From the NCBI RefSeq assembly GCF_001269655.1, contig NZ_LHVE01000007.1, positions 62,001 to 126,000 of the forward strand: a stretch of 64,000 bases of DNA, in the 5' to 3' direction. A model generated the notes under the pieces. That model searched no databases, was not told the DNA's origin, and saw only the letters and a program-made list of their open reading frames with translations. The stretch comes from Pseudomonas thivervalensis. Its GTDB lineage: Bacteria > Pseudomonadota > Gammaproteobacteria > Pseudomonadales > Pseudomonadaceae. The translations under genes were made by a program, and so were the position numbers. This document shows, one piece after another, positions 59,701-64,000 of the stretch (within the stretch, counting starts at the first letter, position 1; every line of letters begins with the position of its first letter).

Positions 59701-62276
59701 CCACGACCACTGTTGCTTACAACTTCGGCAAGACCATGGATACCTTGGGCGATTCGGGTAAGGGTGAAGACGGTGTCAGCAAAACGTCGAGCGTGTTGAA
59801 AACTGTCGATGCGCTGGATCAGTTTTTTAGCGGACCCAAATTTGACGGGCACATTGGCGGTTCAAGTACGAGCGAGAGTCAGACCCAAACATCACTGACT
59901 AATCGCCCTTCAAGTCTTTCGGCCGGTAACGATATCAGCCTTGAGGCCGGTAACGACGTGAATGTAGCTGGCAGTCGGTTCGACGCTGGACATGACATCA
60001 ACGTCAGTGGACGCAACATCACGCTCGATGTAGCTCACGGGGCTGAAAGCACGGATAGCCGTCAAACCCAAAGCAAAGGCGGTGTGAAGGGCGGGACCAC
60101 CGGCGGTTTCAAATTGGGTGTCGGGGTGAGCAACGCCGGCGGCAAAGACGAGTCGACACAGGGCACCTCCACGGCGACACAGCTCAACGCCGGTAATGAC
60201 ATCAACCTGAACGCCAAAAACGACCTGACCCTGATCGGTACCGAGGCGAATGCCGAGCGGGATATCAAGCTCAAGGCTGGTAACGACCTGAAGGTCCTGT
60301 CGGCGCAAAACGCCTCTAGCAGTGAAAGCAGCCGCCGCAGTTGGGGAGCTGAAGGCGGCCTCATACTGGGCCAAGACGGTGTTGGTGTGTATGGCAGCGT
60401 TAATGTCGGCCTTGGAAATCTGGAGCGAGAAGGGATCCAGCAGCAAGAGGCGTACCTCTACGCCGGCAACCAGCTGAACTTTGAGAGCGGGCGTGACACT
60501 ACCGTTGCTGGTGCCACGTTACGCGGGGATGAGGTGATCGGTGATGTGGGTCGTAACCTCACCGTAACCTCGGTGCCGAATACAGGCAAAGCCGAGGGTA
60601 AAGAGTTCGATGCGAGCCTTACGGTCGCCGTAAGTTACGGTGTAACCGTCAGCGGCTCGGTGGGTTACGGCCAGACCAATGGCAAAACCAATTGGGTCGA
60701 GAACCAGACAGTCATCAGCGGCAAGAACAAAGTCGACATCCGTACGCAGGACCATACGCAGCTGGATGGGGCGGTAGTGGCTGCTGATAATGGCAACTTG
60801 AAGCTCGATACCGATACATTGGGTTTCCGCGATATCACCGGCAAAGACAATGAGCACGGTTACTACCTGAATGTCAGCGGTAGCTACAACACTGGTGGTG
60901 GAGCGCAAGCCGACAAACCCAACAAGGGCATGGAAGGAAAGGAGAAAAATAGCTGGGCGCTTGAGGGTTACAACTACAACAAGGATCGTGAGCAAATTCT
61001 CCGCGCCACGGTGGGGGCGGGTGAGATTGTTGTGCGTGACGACAATGTCACGGGTACGGCCTCAACTGCGGGGCTCAATCGGGATGTGAGCAAGGCGTAC
61101 GAAATTACTAGGGATAAGGAGCATCGGACGGAGCTGTATGCGTCCAGTACTTCTGTCGACGCGGTACTCGATCCGAAAAAGACACTCGACACATGGGAAA
61201 AAAGCGTTGAGAACTACGGCGAAAATAGTCTTGAATCGTTAAATATTTTAACGGACTTGCTTTTCGGTGCTGCCAATATTGCGGTGGGCAATAGTTTTGA
61301 CGATGCAAACAAAGTCACTGCAATCCGAGCCTTTAAACGGCAGTTGGGTAGTCGTGATGCCGAGCGCAGAGAAGTAGTCGCGGGCGATGCATTACGGGAT
61401 ATTACTAACGGTGCTGAAACGGCTGAGGTGCAGGCCCTTGCGAAAAAGATAGCCGATATGGCAGGTCAAAATCCCGATCAGGCGTACCGGATGTTGGTGT
61501 TGCTCCAAAACATGCAGAATCCTCATCCTGAAGTCTCGAATTTTGTACCAATACCCCTGGTGGCCGGCGGCGCCATTGCCGCTTTGGGGGCGGCGTTGCT
61601 TTCAACCGAAAACTCGCCACAAAACCAAGAAAACTTGCGGGTGGTGGCGAATTCGGTTGTAGCCTCTTTGGACGAGGCCGGTTACGCAGGGCAACAACAA
61701 CTTTCGTTGTCGGCGGAGCTTTGGCTCTTCATATTTGGCACCACCTTTCCAGTTAAATTGCTTGATCCTAAATACGGGATACTAGACTACCCGGCAGAAG
61801 ATACCGATGTACTTCATCCTGTAAGCATCGGAGATGGAGTTGATCTACCTTCTGTGCCAGGCAGTACCGATGGTAGTCCGATTGTTGAGGGGGGAGGCAC
61901 CAGTTATACCAATCCTTCTGTTGACAATCCCTCGCCGGGTATTCTTTACAGTTTACCTTGGGGGCAGTCCGCGGAAGATTTTGAGAAGAGCCTAGTTGGT
62001 CTTCCCTACGATGAAAGGGTCGCGGTTGTAAAAAGCAGGGGGAGGGAGTTGGCTAAGGCATTAGGCTGGAAGAAAGATAATCGCCTAACAAGAATAAACG
62101 ATCGAGACGTGTATACGACGGGAGACGGGTTCCTTTATGCTTTGGACACTCAGCATGGTAGGCTGGAGCAGGTGCATGGCAAAACAGGAAAACACGTTAG
62201 CGAGTTTTATTTTGATTTGGTTGCTGTCCCTAATTCAAAGGACACATCTGGTGGGCATGATTTGAGGGTTAAGTAA
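47712..62276 (+). CDS. cdiA: CdiA: contact-dependent inhibition effector with an E3-type ribonuclease tip
   Basis: A 4854-residue TpsA filament. The N-terminal export region (residues 1-50) precedes the TPS domain with NPNL, NPYGITCNGCGF and related motifs (about 50-300). A first haemagglutinin repeat region (about 330-2700) is built of LDN-x-GG repeats. Residues about 2756-2970 form a Tyr- and Asn-rich, AT-rich domain that I take as the receptor-binding region. A second repeat region, GRDVN/GNDI type, follows (about 3340-4260), then a pretoxin segment. The tip holds D4812, H4815 and E4819 in LDTQHGRLEQ, with the same spacing as the colicin E3 residues D510, H513 and E517. The ATG at 47712 is preferred to an upstream TTG at 47691. 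The toxin activity is inferred, not shown. Confidence 0.9.
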   Translation: MDDRQYTFLARQPSAALQPREQFWGMPKRGLAFLLANVMFWQPMWAQADGIVVSAPGTGLDRAGNGVPIVNIAKPNGSGLSHNQFSDYNVGSNGVILNNATARTQSTQLGGIIIGNPNLNGTAATTILNEVNGGNPSQLRGYTEVAGQSAHVIVANPYGITCNGCGFINSPKVTLSTGKPMVENGRLDRYQVDQGSVAIEGAGLNANNVDRFEIITRSARINAEIQAKNLTIVAGRNDVNANTLDATARADDGSAKPQLAIDSSALGGMYAGAIKLVGTEAGVGVKLDGKLIASGGDIQLDANGHLSLAETSASGAINVKAVSLDARGAAYAGTTLNAQTQGNLSNQQTLAARDSITLNAAGQLSNNGIIEAGVNADTTRNATGDVSLTAQSLGNSGSVIASRNLTANVAQTLSNQAGTLSAGQTATIKAGTLDNQNKGRVLSGTTLNITADKLINARGLVSSNGNLTANVGQLNNNSGELNSMSNVTLRVASLDNVAGLAAAGQMLDINASGQVNNRSGRLSASKSVQLTAASLDNTAGRLLSDGALTASISAQLLNQAGLLSSTGLLTLNATSLDNRQGGVVTATQAASLNVGALDNRGGEVSSQGVLALLGTELDNSESGKLIAYGDLRLTLERLTNQTKGLISTRAALAIDAQRLDNRQGSLYAQQGLNLNLGGSLLNAQGSVKSDTTASLKAAEMNNDGGQISGIGALSLDSAGTLSNIGGNVISSDTLLLKAGQVNNTNGRIASAKALDASVTGLDQQNGQLFSNTRLSLDLNHGQLNNQGGLINTPGSLLLKNLAAVNNRDGEISSDQAFSLNATSLDNRAGSIVSQQRLDLVVDQALNNAKGLISANGLDVRAASLDNSGGNLGSDADLSVNIDGTLTNLDGEISSAGLTRLNAMVLNNSNGQVLGDSALSIDLGGALDNRNGVLGSGKAVDIKTASLNNSNGGQLISDGSLTARISGQLDNQNQGEVLAKGALDLQTGHLDNRGGRLAGNDLLTLHSDSLDNRGGSLRADKALQLTVDQLDNRDNGVIAGKSSVTFEGSRLDNSAGLLTSVGPLTLKAAEVQNGLGRISSQTDLAAVIDTLQQQGGALVAQGNLSLTGNTLDNRNGGLVGTTKALDLQVGQIDNRAGELSAGLGLKVGGQRLDNSEGGKLIAGTDLELKVAELINQSKGLIHAQGRMTLSGTTLDNSEGVLNSLNGLVITLDHALLNNKGLISSEGELSVDAGSLDNTAGSLSSAALLSIISAGALINQGGSISTDAALTLESASLDNSQKGLISGKAATQVTTGALDNSQGGRLTSGTTLTLNATQVNNASGRIASSQALTASVTGLDQQQGELFSNTRLSLDLNHGQLNNQGGLINASGALLLSNLKDVNNQDGEISSQQAFTLTTQNLNNSGGKLLSSQGLMLRTAQVLNNARGVISAASLDSRSASLDNRDGLISSRDRLDLNVAAVFDNQRGSLIADGALLLVADRLDNRAGNIAGKTGLDATLDSFDNRQGTLISTDALTLKAASLDNRQAGLIGATKALELDVDDLDNRGGELSGNADVTLLSQNLDNSDGGQVFAGQALKLTVDKLLNRTKGLLSAKTQLSLDGGFLDNSGGYLISQQNQRINLSRDLLNTQGQLSSEGTMNVSAANLTNTGGSLSSAADLTVHSLGRLDNQGGELVTDGALLLTSAALDNRQQGNISAKGAVNVTTGAFDNSQKGRLNSGSTLDLTAAQVTNQEGGRIGSQGALTASVSGLDQQGGQLFSNTSLSLDMNNGQLNNQSGLINAPGALLLKNLSGVNNQAGEISSALALTLAAKNLNNDGGRLLSNQGLTLRIAQALNNVKGLIGAASVDTHAQSLNNNGGTLTSRGNLILTVDQQLDNQAQGLISAAQLLTLNSGDLNNQGGSVLAGGALVLNAMALNNSANGLINAQGDLTLGADSLDSSNGGEVSAKGDMNLTLAALTQNGGRLLGEQAMTLNLGGHDLNNRNGLITAKGPLTLNGLRDLNNQGGEVSSSQSFTLAGRTLDNTGGKLISSNLLSLNATSLINQNGLISGWQGLDVRGTSLDNRNNGTLSSRNGDVGVTLSGALLNSGAGALVGQQKLTVSAASLDNSSGGILSSGSDQTLTVTGGLLNNAQGGLIDSGALLVMNAITLGNAGGTVNAQKTLSFTGTTLDNSGGSLIGNAAVTLDLLGALTNTNGKIASVGPLRVERATQISNQGGQIASQGLLTLLTDSLDNSNTGTVAAKNALVITASGAVQNHNNGLIYSQTADVALDAATLANGQGEMQGQTGLKLELDGNLDNQGGKLIAQTGDVNVTAANIDNRGGTLASLKGALEARTVGVLRNGFDVNNKGGVIQGQRLDLRALAGLNNNGGRIAAQAGDVVIDTASFNNRSGGLYASGLIKVAGTGASLDNTAGQIAGNAIHLDLDGALTNRGGILESDSTLVVSAASLDNQTGQLRALGGAGKTDFQIGSLFDNRNGKLESANTHLTLSANSFLNSSGQLLHLGDGTFDISLANVTGAGGDIVTRGGLTLKADTWTNTSAIQAGRLTVDVNNFTQTATGQLLASTQLEGKGGNWVNNGLIASDGGLSLQLTGRYSGNGRVTSLGDMTVDAAAIDLSSVASITGGGTTTIGGRGGLGSLNSYGRLTSAGALNITAGTINNYGTVAGADGLKLTASTLLNDQGGFLFSGGDMKLRVGSFTNRKSDVYALENIDVARNDLGGRSALMENDSGTMESGRDFSINADSIINKRGDFKTEAELYSSALGFRCNSCDSLPQYGYEQIPYYLVYKQQYRVLISGDSTAGAASLSAGRNLTVNGASFLNSNSTTAAAGDISIVVDNFENSGTALGDYTSYQYINYNNIQNGEELQRVVDYNLYNDSGYNKDIRFWNAAGNESFVLSRNFMTTNKPVDREYYQIVGPVVNMVDSYSGGGTKVVVFNESKYSSGVRTELPDFIKRLVPFKQEVFTSTASDSFAPAIIQAGGNVSITATNKITNGVERPFSTGITTSSRNTTTAAAGSGKTTVVTLNSQLPPDLAQQQINPLTLPGFSLPTGQNGLFRLNGQGASDTSASQTPVVAQNWTIGGASVSASNRSTAAPITNVRDIEIADVTQVSAAERQVQLLTRDNGGVTAGASAIQVTAPTDSSTGTPQLPGHSLDGTITRGADIALDTSGTPPIGVSRPTDASVSAPVPVTGQTVARVTGLPSTTVASKPQKYLIETNPVLTNLKSFTSSDYLLTKLGYDADTSAKRLGDGLFEQRLIQQAVVARTGQRFIDGQTSDEAMFTYLMNNAIASKDALNLSVGVTLTAQQVAALTHDIVWLEEHEVNGEKVLVPVLYMAQANNRLAPNGALIQGGDVNLIAGQALANAGTLRATDKLSAKAGSDLTNAGLIEAGGRLDLLAGNNLVNKSGGIIAGRDVSLTTTHGDVINQRDVTGIDTRFGNNSTHRDYLDNASRIEAANDLQIDTGRDINNIGGVVQSGRDLELTAGRDVNITSIQDRSTVSRGNNFLNQTIKQHGAEVTSGRDLSISAERDVTAIASRLDAKRDIEMGAGSDLLITSAADTSDFVSRSKRRKEEKHSVTQQASSLNAGRDIALYAGNDLGVIASRIKAEEDISLDADQDVIIASAQDESSSYYYKKKKGSFGRSKTTEKQSYSSTNVASVIEAGRDLTVNTSVDGDGNVSLNGGRNVTVIGSELKAGSDLVVGATEDVAVVSGTEESGAYSKKTKTGLFGLSKSGKSQLQTHVTQVGSELSADNDVVVIAGHDIGMQASEITAKNNAELHAGLVDKTGDISLTAADDLAYSRVEEYKKKVGLSFKDTVGLFAGTPGAGADITLSASHKKGREVVSNTSVGSQITAGNDAILDAARDINIVGSGVSADRNATLDAGRDVNILAGTNQHRSNSWKTDKSYGIKQDVDSNGFTTFVGNETIKKGRDANGNTAAGSLVEAGHDVRIDAGHNINQLGSDLQADNDIKLKAAHDINILAVNERNQVTTTESVKRNGTTTTVAYNFGKTMDTLGDSGKGEDGVSKTSSVLKTVDALDQFFSGPKFDGHIGGSSTSESQTQTSLTNRPSSLSAGNDISLEAGNDVNVAGSRFDAGHDINVSGRNITLDVAHGAESTDSRQTQSKGGVKGGTTGGFKLGVGVSNAGGKDESTQGTSTATQLNAGNDINLNAKNDLTLIGTEANAERDIKLKAGNDLKVLSAQNASSSESSRRSWGAEGGLILGQDGVGVYGSVNVGLGNLEREGIQQQEAYLYAGNQLNFESGRDTTVAGATLRGDEVIGDVGRNLTVTSVPNTGKAEGKEFDASLTVAVSYGVTVSGSVGYGQTNGKTNWVENQTVISGKNKVDIRTQDHTQLDGAVVAADNGNLKLDTDTLGFRDITGKDNEHGYYLNVSGSYNTGGGAQADKPNKGMEGKEKNSWALEGYNYNKDREQILRATVGAGEIVVRDDNVTGTASTAGLNRDVSKAYEITRDKEHRTELYASSTSVDAVLDPKKTLDTWEKSVENYGENSLESLNILTDLLFGAANIAVGNSFDDANKVTAIRAFKRQLGSRDAERREVVAGDALRDITNGAETAEVQALAKKIADMAGQNPDQAYRMLVLLQNMQNPHPEVSNFVPIPLVAGGAIAALGAALLSTENSPQNQENLRVVANSVVASLDEAGYAGQQQLSLSAELWLFIFGTTFPVKLLDPKYGILDYPAEDTDVLHPVSIGDGVDLPSVPGSTDGSPIVEGGGTSYTNPSVDNPSPGILYSLPWGQSAEDFEKSLVGLPYDERVAVVKSRGRELAKALGWKKDNRLTRINDRDVYTTGDGFLYALDTQHGRLEQVHGKTGKHVSEFYFDLVAVPNSKDTSGGHDLRVK

Positions 62277-62614
62277 TGAAAGGTATAAAATTAGTCGATA
62301 GTTTGGCTCCGGCGGTAACTCGTGGGCAGATATTTCGACTCCCTGCTCGATGGCCGTATGAGGAAATCGTAGATTTCATGGTCGTTGATATCCCAGACGA
62401 CCAATACGGGCATTCTATTGCTGTTGCCTCCGGTAATAAGGCAGGGCTTTTAGTGGTGCGCTTGCCTGTTGAAAGTCGCTTTTCAGGTACTCGAGAAATC
62501 TCGAGAGAGTGGCTGGTTGAAAATTGGGCAAAATGGATATATCCCGACTGCCCTGTTGAGAAGGTTTATTTATTTAAGCAAGCAGAGATTCCTTCTGATT
62601 TGATAGATCGTTAA
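62276..62614 (+). CDS. cdiI: CdiI: immunity protein to the CdiA tip (Imm45-like)
   Basis: A 112-residue, probably cytosolic protein. Its ATG shares one base with the cdiA TAA stop (TAATG), so translation is coupled. The sequence carries RGQIFRLPARWPYEEIVDFMVVD and WLVENWAKWIYPDC, which resemble the Imm45 immunity family as I recall it. It bears no likeness to the acidic 84-residue colicin E3 immunity protein, so the toxin's active domain seems paired with another inhibitor type. Its base composition is AT-richer than the filament part. By position it should bind and block the toxin tip made by the cell itself or its kin. Confidence 0.85.
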   Translation: MKGIKLVDSLAPAVTRGQIFRLPARWPYEEIVDFMVVDIPDDQYGHSIAVASGNKAGLLVVRLPVESRFSGTREISREWLVENWAKWIYPDCPVEKVYLFKQAEIPSDLIDR

Positions 62615-62941
62615 AGTGTTGGCTGGTTATGGTTGTTAATCGGGATCGGATCCTGAGGGGGGCCCACAAATCTACTCCAGGCTCTGCGGCTGATAATGCA
62701 CCCCGTTGCGCAGGGCCTGCTCGAGTTTTTCTAAATGCTCTCGTCCACCAAAAAGGAAAATGTGTTCAGCGATATGCCCAAGGGCGCGGCAGCCAGTGCG
62801 CAGCTCTACAGTTTGATCGAGACCGCCAAAGCAAATGGTCAAGAGCCTTATGCGTGGCTACGCCACGTACTGGAAAAAGGGGACAGATTTATTTTTTGAT
62901 TTTTTGCTACGCTGAAAGCTTCCACGGAGGAGGAATCACAT
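62615..62941. other. Mosaic gap between cdiI and the RAYT gene
   Basis: A 327-base gap. It holds an IS66 remnant (62750-62878) and the left inverted repeat of the RAYT element (62874-62896). On the minus strand, about 62666-62770 reads as a short open tail (..GGREHLEKLEQALRNG..) ending TAG, perhaps another gene fragment. No intact gene is supported. Confidence 0.6.
62750..62878 (+). pseudogene. IS66 family transposase, C-terminal remnant
   Basis: In one frame the stretch reads VFSDMPKGAAASAQLYSL then IETAKANGQEPYAWLRHVLE. This is the highly conserved end of IS66 transposases (TnpC), which usually reads LFSDTPKGA..SAQLYSLVETAKANG. The rest of the IS is missing and the frame is broken upstream, so it is a dead fragment. 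The RAYT element's left repeat begins at its 3' end, overlapping by five bases. Confidence 0.85.
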
Positions 62942-63659
62942 ATGCCCAGGATGGGACGTATTGTTTTACCGAATTACCCACACCATATCGTACAACGCGG
63001 TCATAACCGTCAGGTGGTGTTTGCCGTCGCCGAGGATTATCAACGCTACCTTACGGATCTGCGTGAGCTTAAGGATGCATTTGGCGTAAAGGTCTACGCC
63101 TATTGCCTGATGACCAACCATGTCCATCTGTTGCTGGCTCCGGGGGAGTCGGTCGCTGGGTTGGGGCAGTTGATGAAGGTTCTGGCGGCACGTGCGACGC
63201 GCTACCGCAATCGGTTGGAGGGGCGTTCAGGCACTTTATGGGAAAGCCGTTACAAATCCAGTGTGGTGCAGTCGGATTCTTACTTGCTTGCCTGTTGCCG
63301 TTACATCGAGCTGAATCCTGTACGGGCTCGTATGGTGGCTGATGCTGCGGATTACCCATGGTCGAGTTATCGAGCCCGGGTAGGTAATGTGCCAGACGGC
63401 CATTGGCTGGATGCTGATCCATGCTTTGTTGCTCTGGGTAATACAACTGCGGAGCGTTGTCGTCGGTATGAGGCGTTCGTACGCCAAGCCGTTCCAGCGG
63501 ATGAGATCGGATTGATTAGAGATGCTTTGCAGCGAGGCCAGTTAACGGGGACGAGCCGTTTTGTGGACGAGGTAGAGCGGATTGTTGGTGTACGAATAGA
63601 GCAGCGAGGGCAGGGCCGGCCAAGGATTGATTTGGAAAAATAAATCTGTCCCCTTTTTT
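62874..63659 (+). mobile_element. RAYT/Y1-transposase element with 23-base inverted ends
   Basis: AAAAAGGGGACAGATTTATTTTT at 62874-62896 is exactly inverted at 63636-63658. The transposase gene lies between, and its stop codon is within the right repeat. A third, direct copy of the first 17 bases lies at 63905. Unlike the REPINs elsewhere in the window, these ends are not type A, B or C. The element is small and looks complete. Confidence 0.85.
62942..63643 (+). CDS. REP-associated tyrosine transposase (Y1_Tnp/RAYT)
   Basis: A 233-residue HUH single-strand transposase. The metal-binding HxH is H60-V-H62 in MTNHVHLLL and the catalytic Tyr is likely Y121 in CRYIELNPVRARMV. GGAGGAGG lies before the ATG. 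The family cuts and joins single-stranded DNA at hairpin-bearing sites and is thought to move REP-type repeats. Here its bounding repeats differ from the REPINs in the window, so it probably serves its own ends. Confidence 0.93.
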   Translation: MPRMGRIVLPNYPHHIVQRGHNRQVVFAVAEDYQRYLTDLRELKDAFGVKVYAYCLMTNHVHLLLAPGESVAGLGQLMKVLAARATRYRNRLEGRSGTLWESRYKSSVVQSDSYLLACCRYIELNPVRARMVADAADYPWSSYRARVGNVPDGHWLDADPCFVALGNTTAERCRRYEAFVRQAVPADEIGLIRDALQRGQLTGTSRFVDEVERIVGVRIEQRGQGRPRIDLEK

Positions 63660-63708
63660 CGCAATAAATCAGTTCTTTTCAAAGTGGGAAGAAGCGCCTA
63701 GTCGACCC

Positions 63709-63888
63709 ATGTTTAAGGTCGGTCTGGCGGAGGAAGATTATCGCCTTTGTCATTTATTTGCCAAGCAGATCGCCAAGTATTGGAGCGATGCATTATCTGA
63801 CTGTTTTCCGGATAAGGTATTTCAGTTCGAAACTGCTGATGATCTTCTGGATGAATATGGGGTTTGTCTGACATTTTGGCAGCTGTAG
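63709..63888 (+). CDS. Unassigned small ORF, possible immunity-gene remnant
   Basis: A 59-residue frame (MFKVGLAEEDYRLCHLFAKQ... ending LTFWQL) that stays open further upstream in the same frame (..FSKWEEAPSRPM), which suggests the start of a longer gene has been lost. It is acidic, AT-rich and cytosolic-looking, like many immunity proteins. I do not recognise it. Its place just after a CDI immunity gene and a mobile element fits an orphan cassette fragment. Confidence 0.4.
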   Translation: MFKVGLAEEDYRLCHLFAKQIAKYWSDALSDCFPDKVFQFETADDLLDEYGVCLTFWQL

Positions 63889-63904
63889 CTGTGAGAACCG
63901 CGTG

Positions 63905-63921
63905 AAAAAGGGGACAGATTT
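63905..63921 (+). repeat. Third copy of the RAYT element end
   Basis: AAAAAGGGGACAGATTT repeats the outer 17 bases of the left end of the element at 62874 in direct orientation, about 245 bases after the right end. Confidence 0.85.
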
Positions 63922-63946
63922 GAATGGCACTTACTTAACGGCTAAC

Positions 63947-64000
63947 TAGCTGATATACCTGCAAAAAAAGGCGGACCTTGGACTACGGTTCTTCAGGGGC
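63947..64000 (+). CDS. Possible toxin-cassette start, cut by the window end
   Basis: An open frame without an in-frame start, after a TAA at about 63941, reads LADIPAKKGGPWTTVLQG. Such Lys/Gly/Pro-rich openings without a start codon are typical of silent, displaced toxin tips downstream of CDI loci. The fragment is only 18 codons, so this is a weak call. Confidence 0.2.

Larger units (their letters stand above)
63644..64000. other. Region downstream of the RAYT gene
   Basis: A 357-base end stretch. It holds the right inverted repeat, one small open frame (63709-63888), a 17-base direct repeat of the element end (63905-63921) and, at the window edge from about 63945, an open frame (LADIPAKKGGPWTTVLQG) that leaves the window. 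Confidence 0.6.

Overview
The window looks like a Pseudomonas chromosome of the fluorescens group. It is GC-rich. It carries aceK, hrpA, rnd-ycgL, a phosphate/pyrophosphate-type OprO/OprP porin, lpxO and a FabH-like octanoyl-CoA condensing enzyme next to an ECF sigma factor. Its intergenic gaps are full of paired palindromic repeats (REP/REPIN type) of the kind known from P. fluorescens relatives. Species assignment is an inference from gene content and repeats; no marker gene such as rRNA is present.

Layout. 1-6.4 kb: the tail of a lipid A phosphoethanolamine transferase, a methyltransferase, RNase D with YcgL, a D-2-hydroxyacid dehydrogenase, a nitroreductase, a YcgN-type Cys-cluster protein and a secreted M61-like protein whose zinc motif has decayed. 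6.5-14.1 kb: small conserved genes (RNA methyltransferase, YajD HNH protein, spermidine-synthase-like protein, cyclic-nucleotide-binding protein), oligopeptidase B, a class II glutamine amidotransferase and DUF2937. 14.2-22.3 kb: a MoxR/VWA pair, DUF748, cysK, lpxO and two EamA transporters, one behind a 340-base leader with its own hairpin. 22.4-32.5 kb: aceK, hrpA, ketoacyl synthase III, ECF sigma with a zinc-finger anti-sigma, and the porin. 32.5-45.8 kb: a DUF482 protein, aqpZ, a perfect 27-copy hexamer array, a four-gene minus-strand run (LysR, hydrolase, PpiA, ABC exporter), azoR, a cyclase-family protein, a YigM-type carrier, a YbdG-type MscS channel and a DEAD-box helicase.

45.9-62.6 kb is the centrepiece: a contact-dependent growth inhibition (CDI) locus in the order cdiB-cdiA-cdiI. 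CdiB is the outer-membrane Omp85-type exporter. CdiA is a 4854-residue two-partner-secretion filament. Its C-terminus carries Asp-x-x-His-x-x-x-Glu with the same spacing as the colicin E3 active site, so the predicted toxin is a 16S-rRNA-type ribonuclease. The immunity gene overlaps the cdiA stop codon by one base. Two AT-rich islands inside cdiA, a Tyr-rich central domain (putative receptor binding) and the toxin end plus cdiI, look like exchanged modules in a GC-rich scaffold.

62.6-64.0 kb is a scrap yard typical of the 3' side of such loci: an IS66 transposase remnant, a RAYT/Y1 transposase bounded by perfect 23-base inverted repeats, a third copy of that repeat, an unassigned small ORF and a possible start of another toxin cassette running off the window.

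Coordinates and motifs were read from the sequence. Family names are from recognition without database searches.
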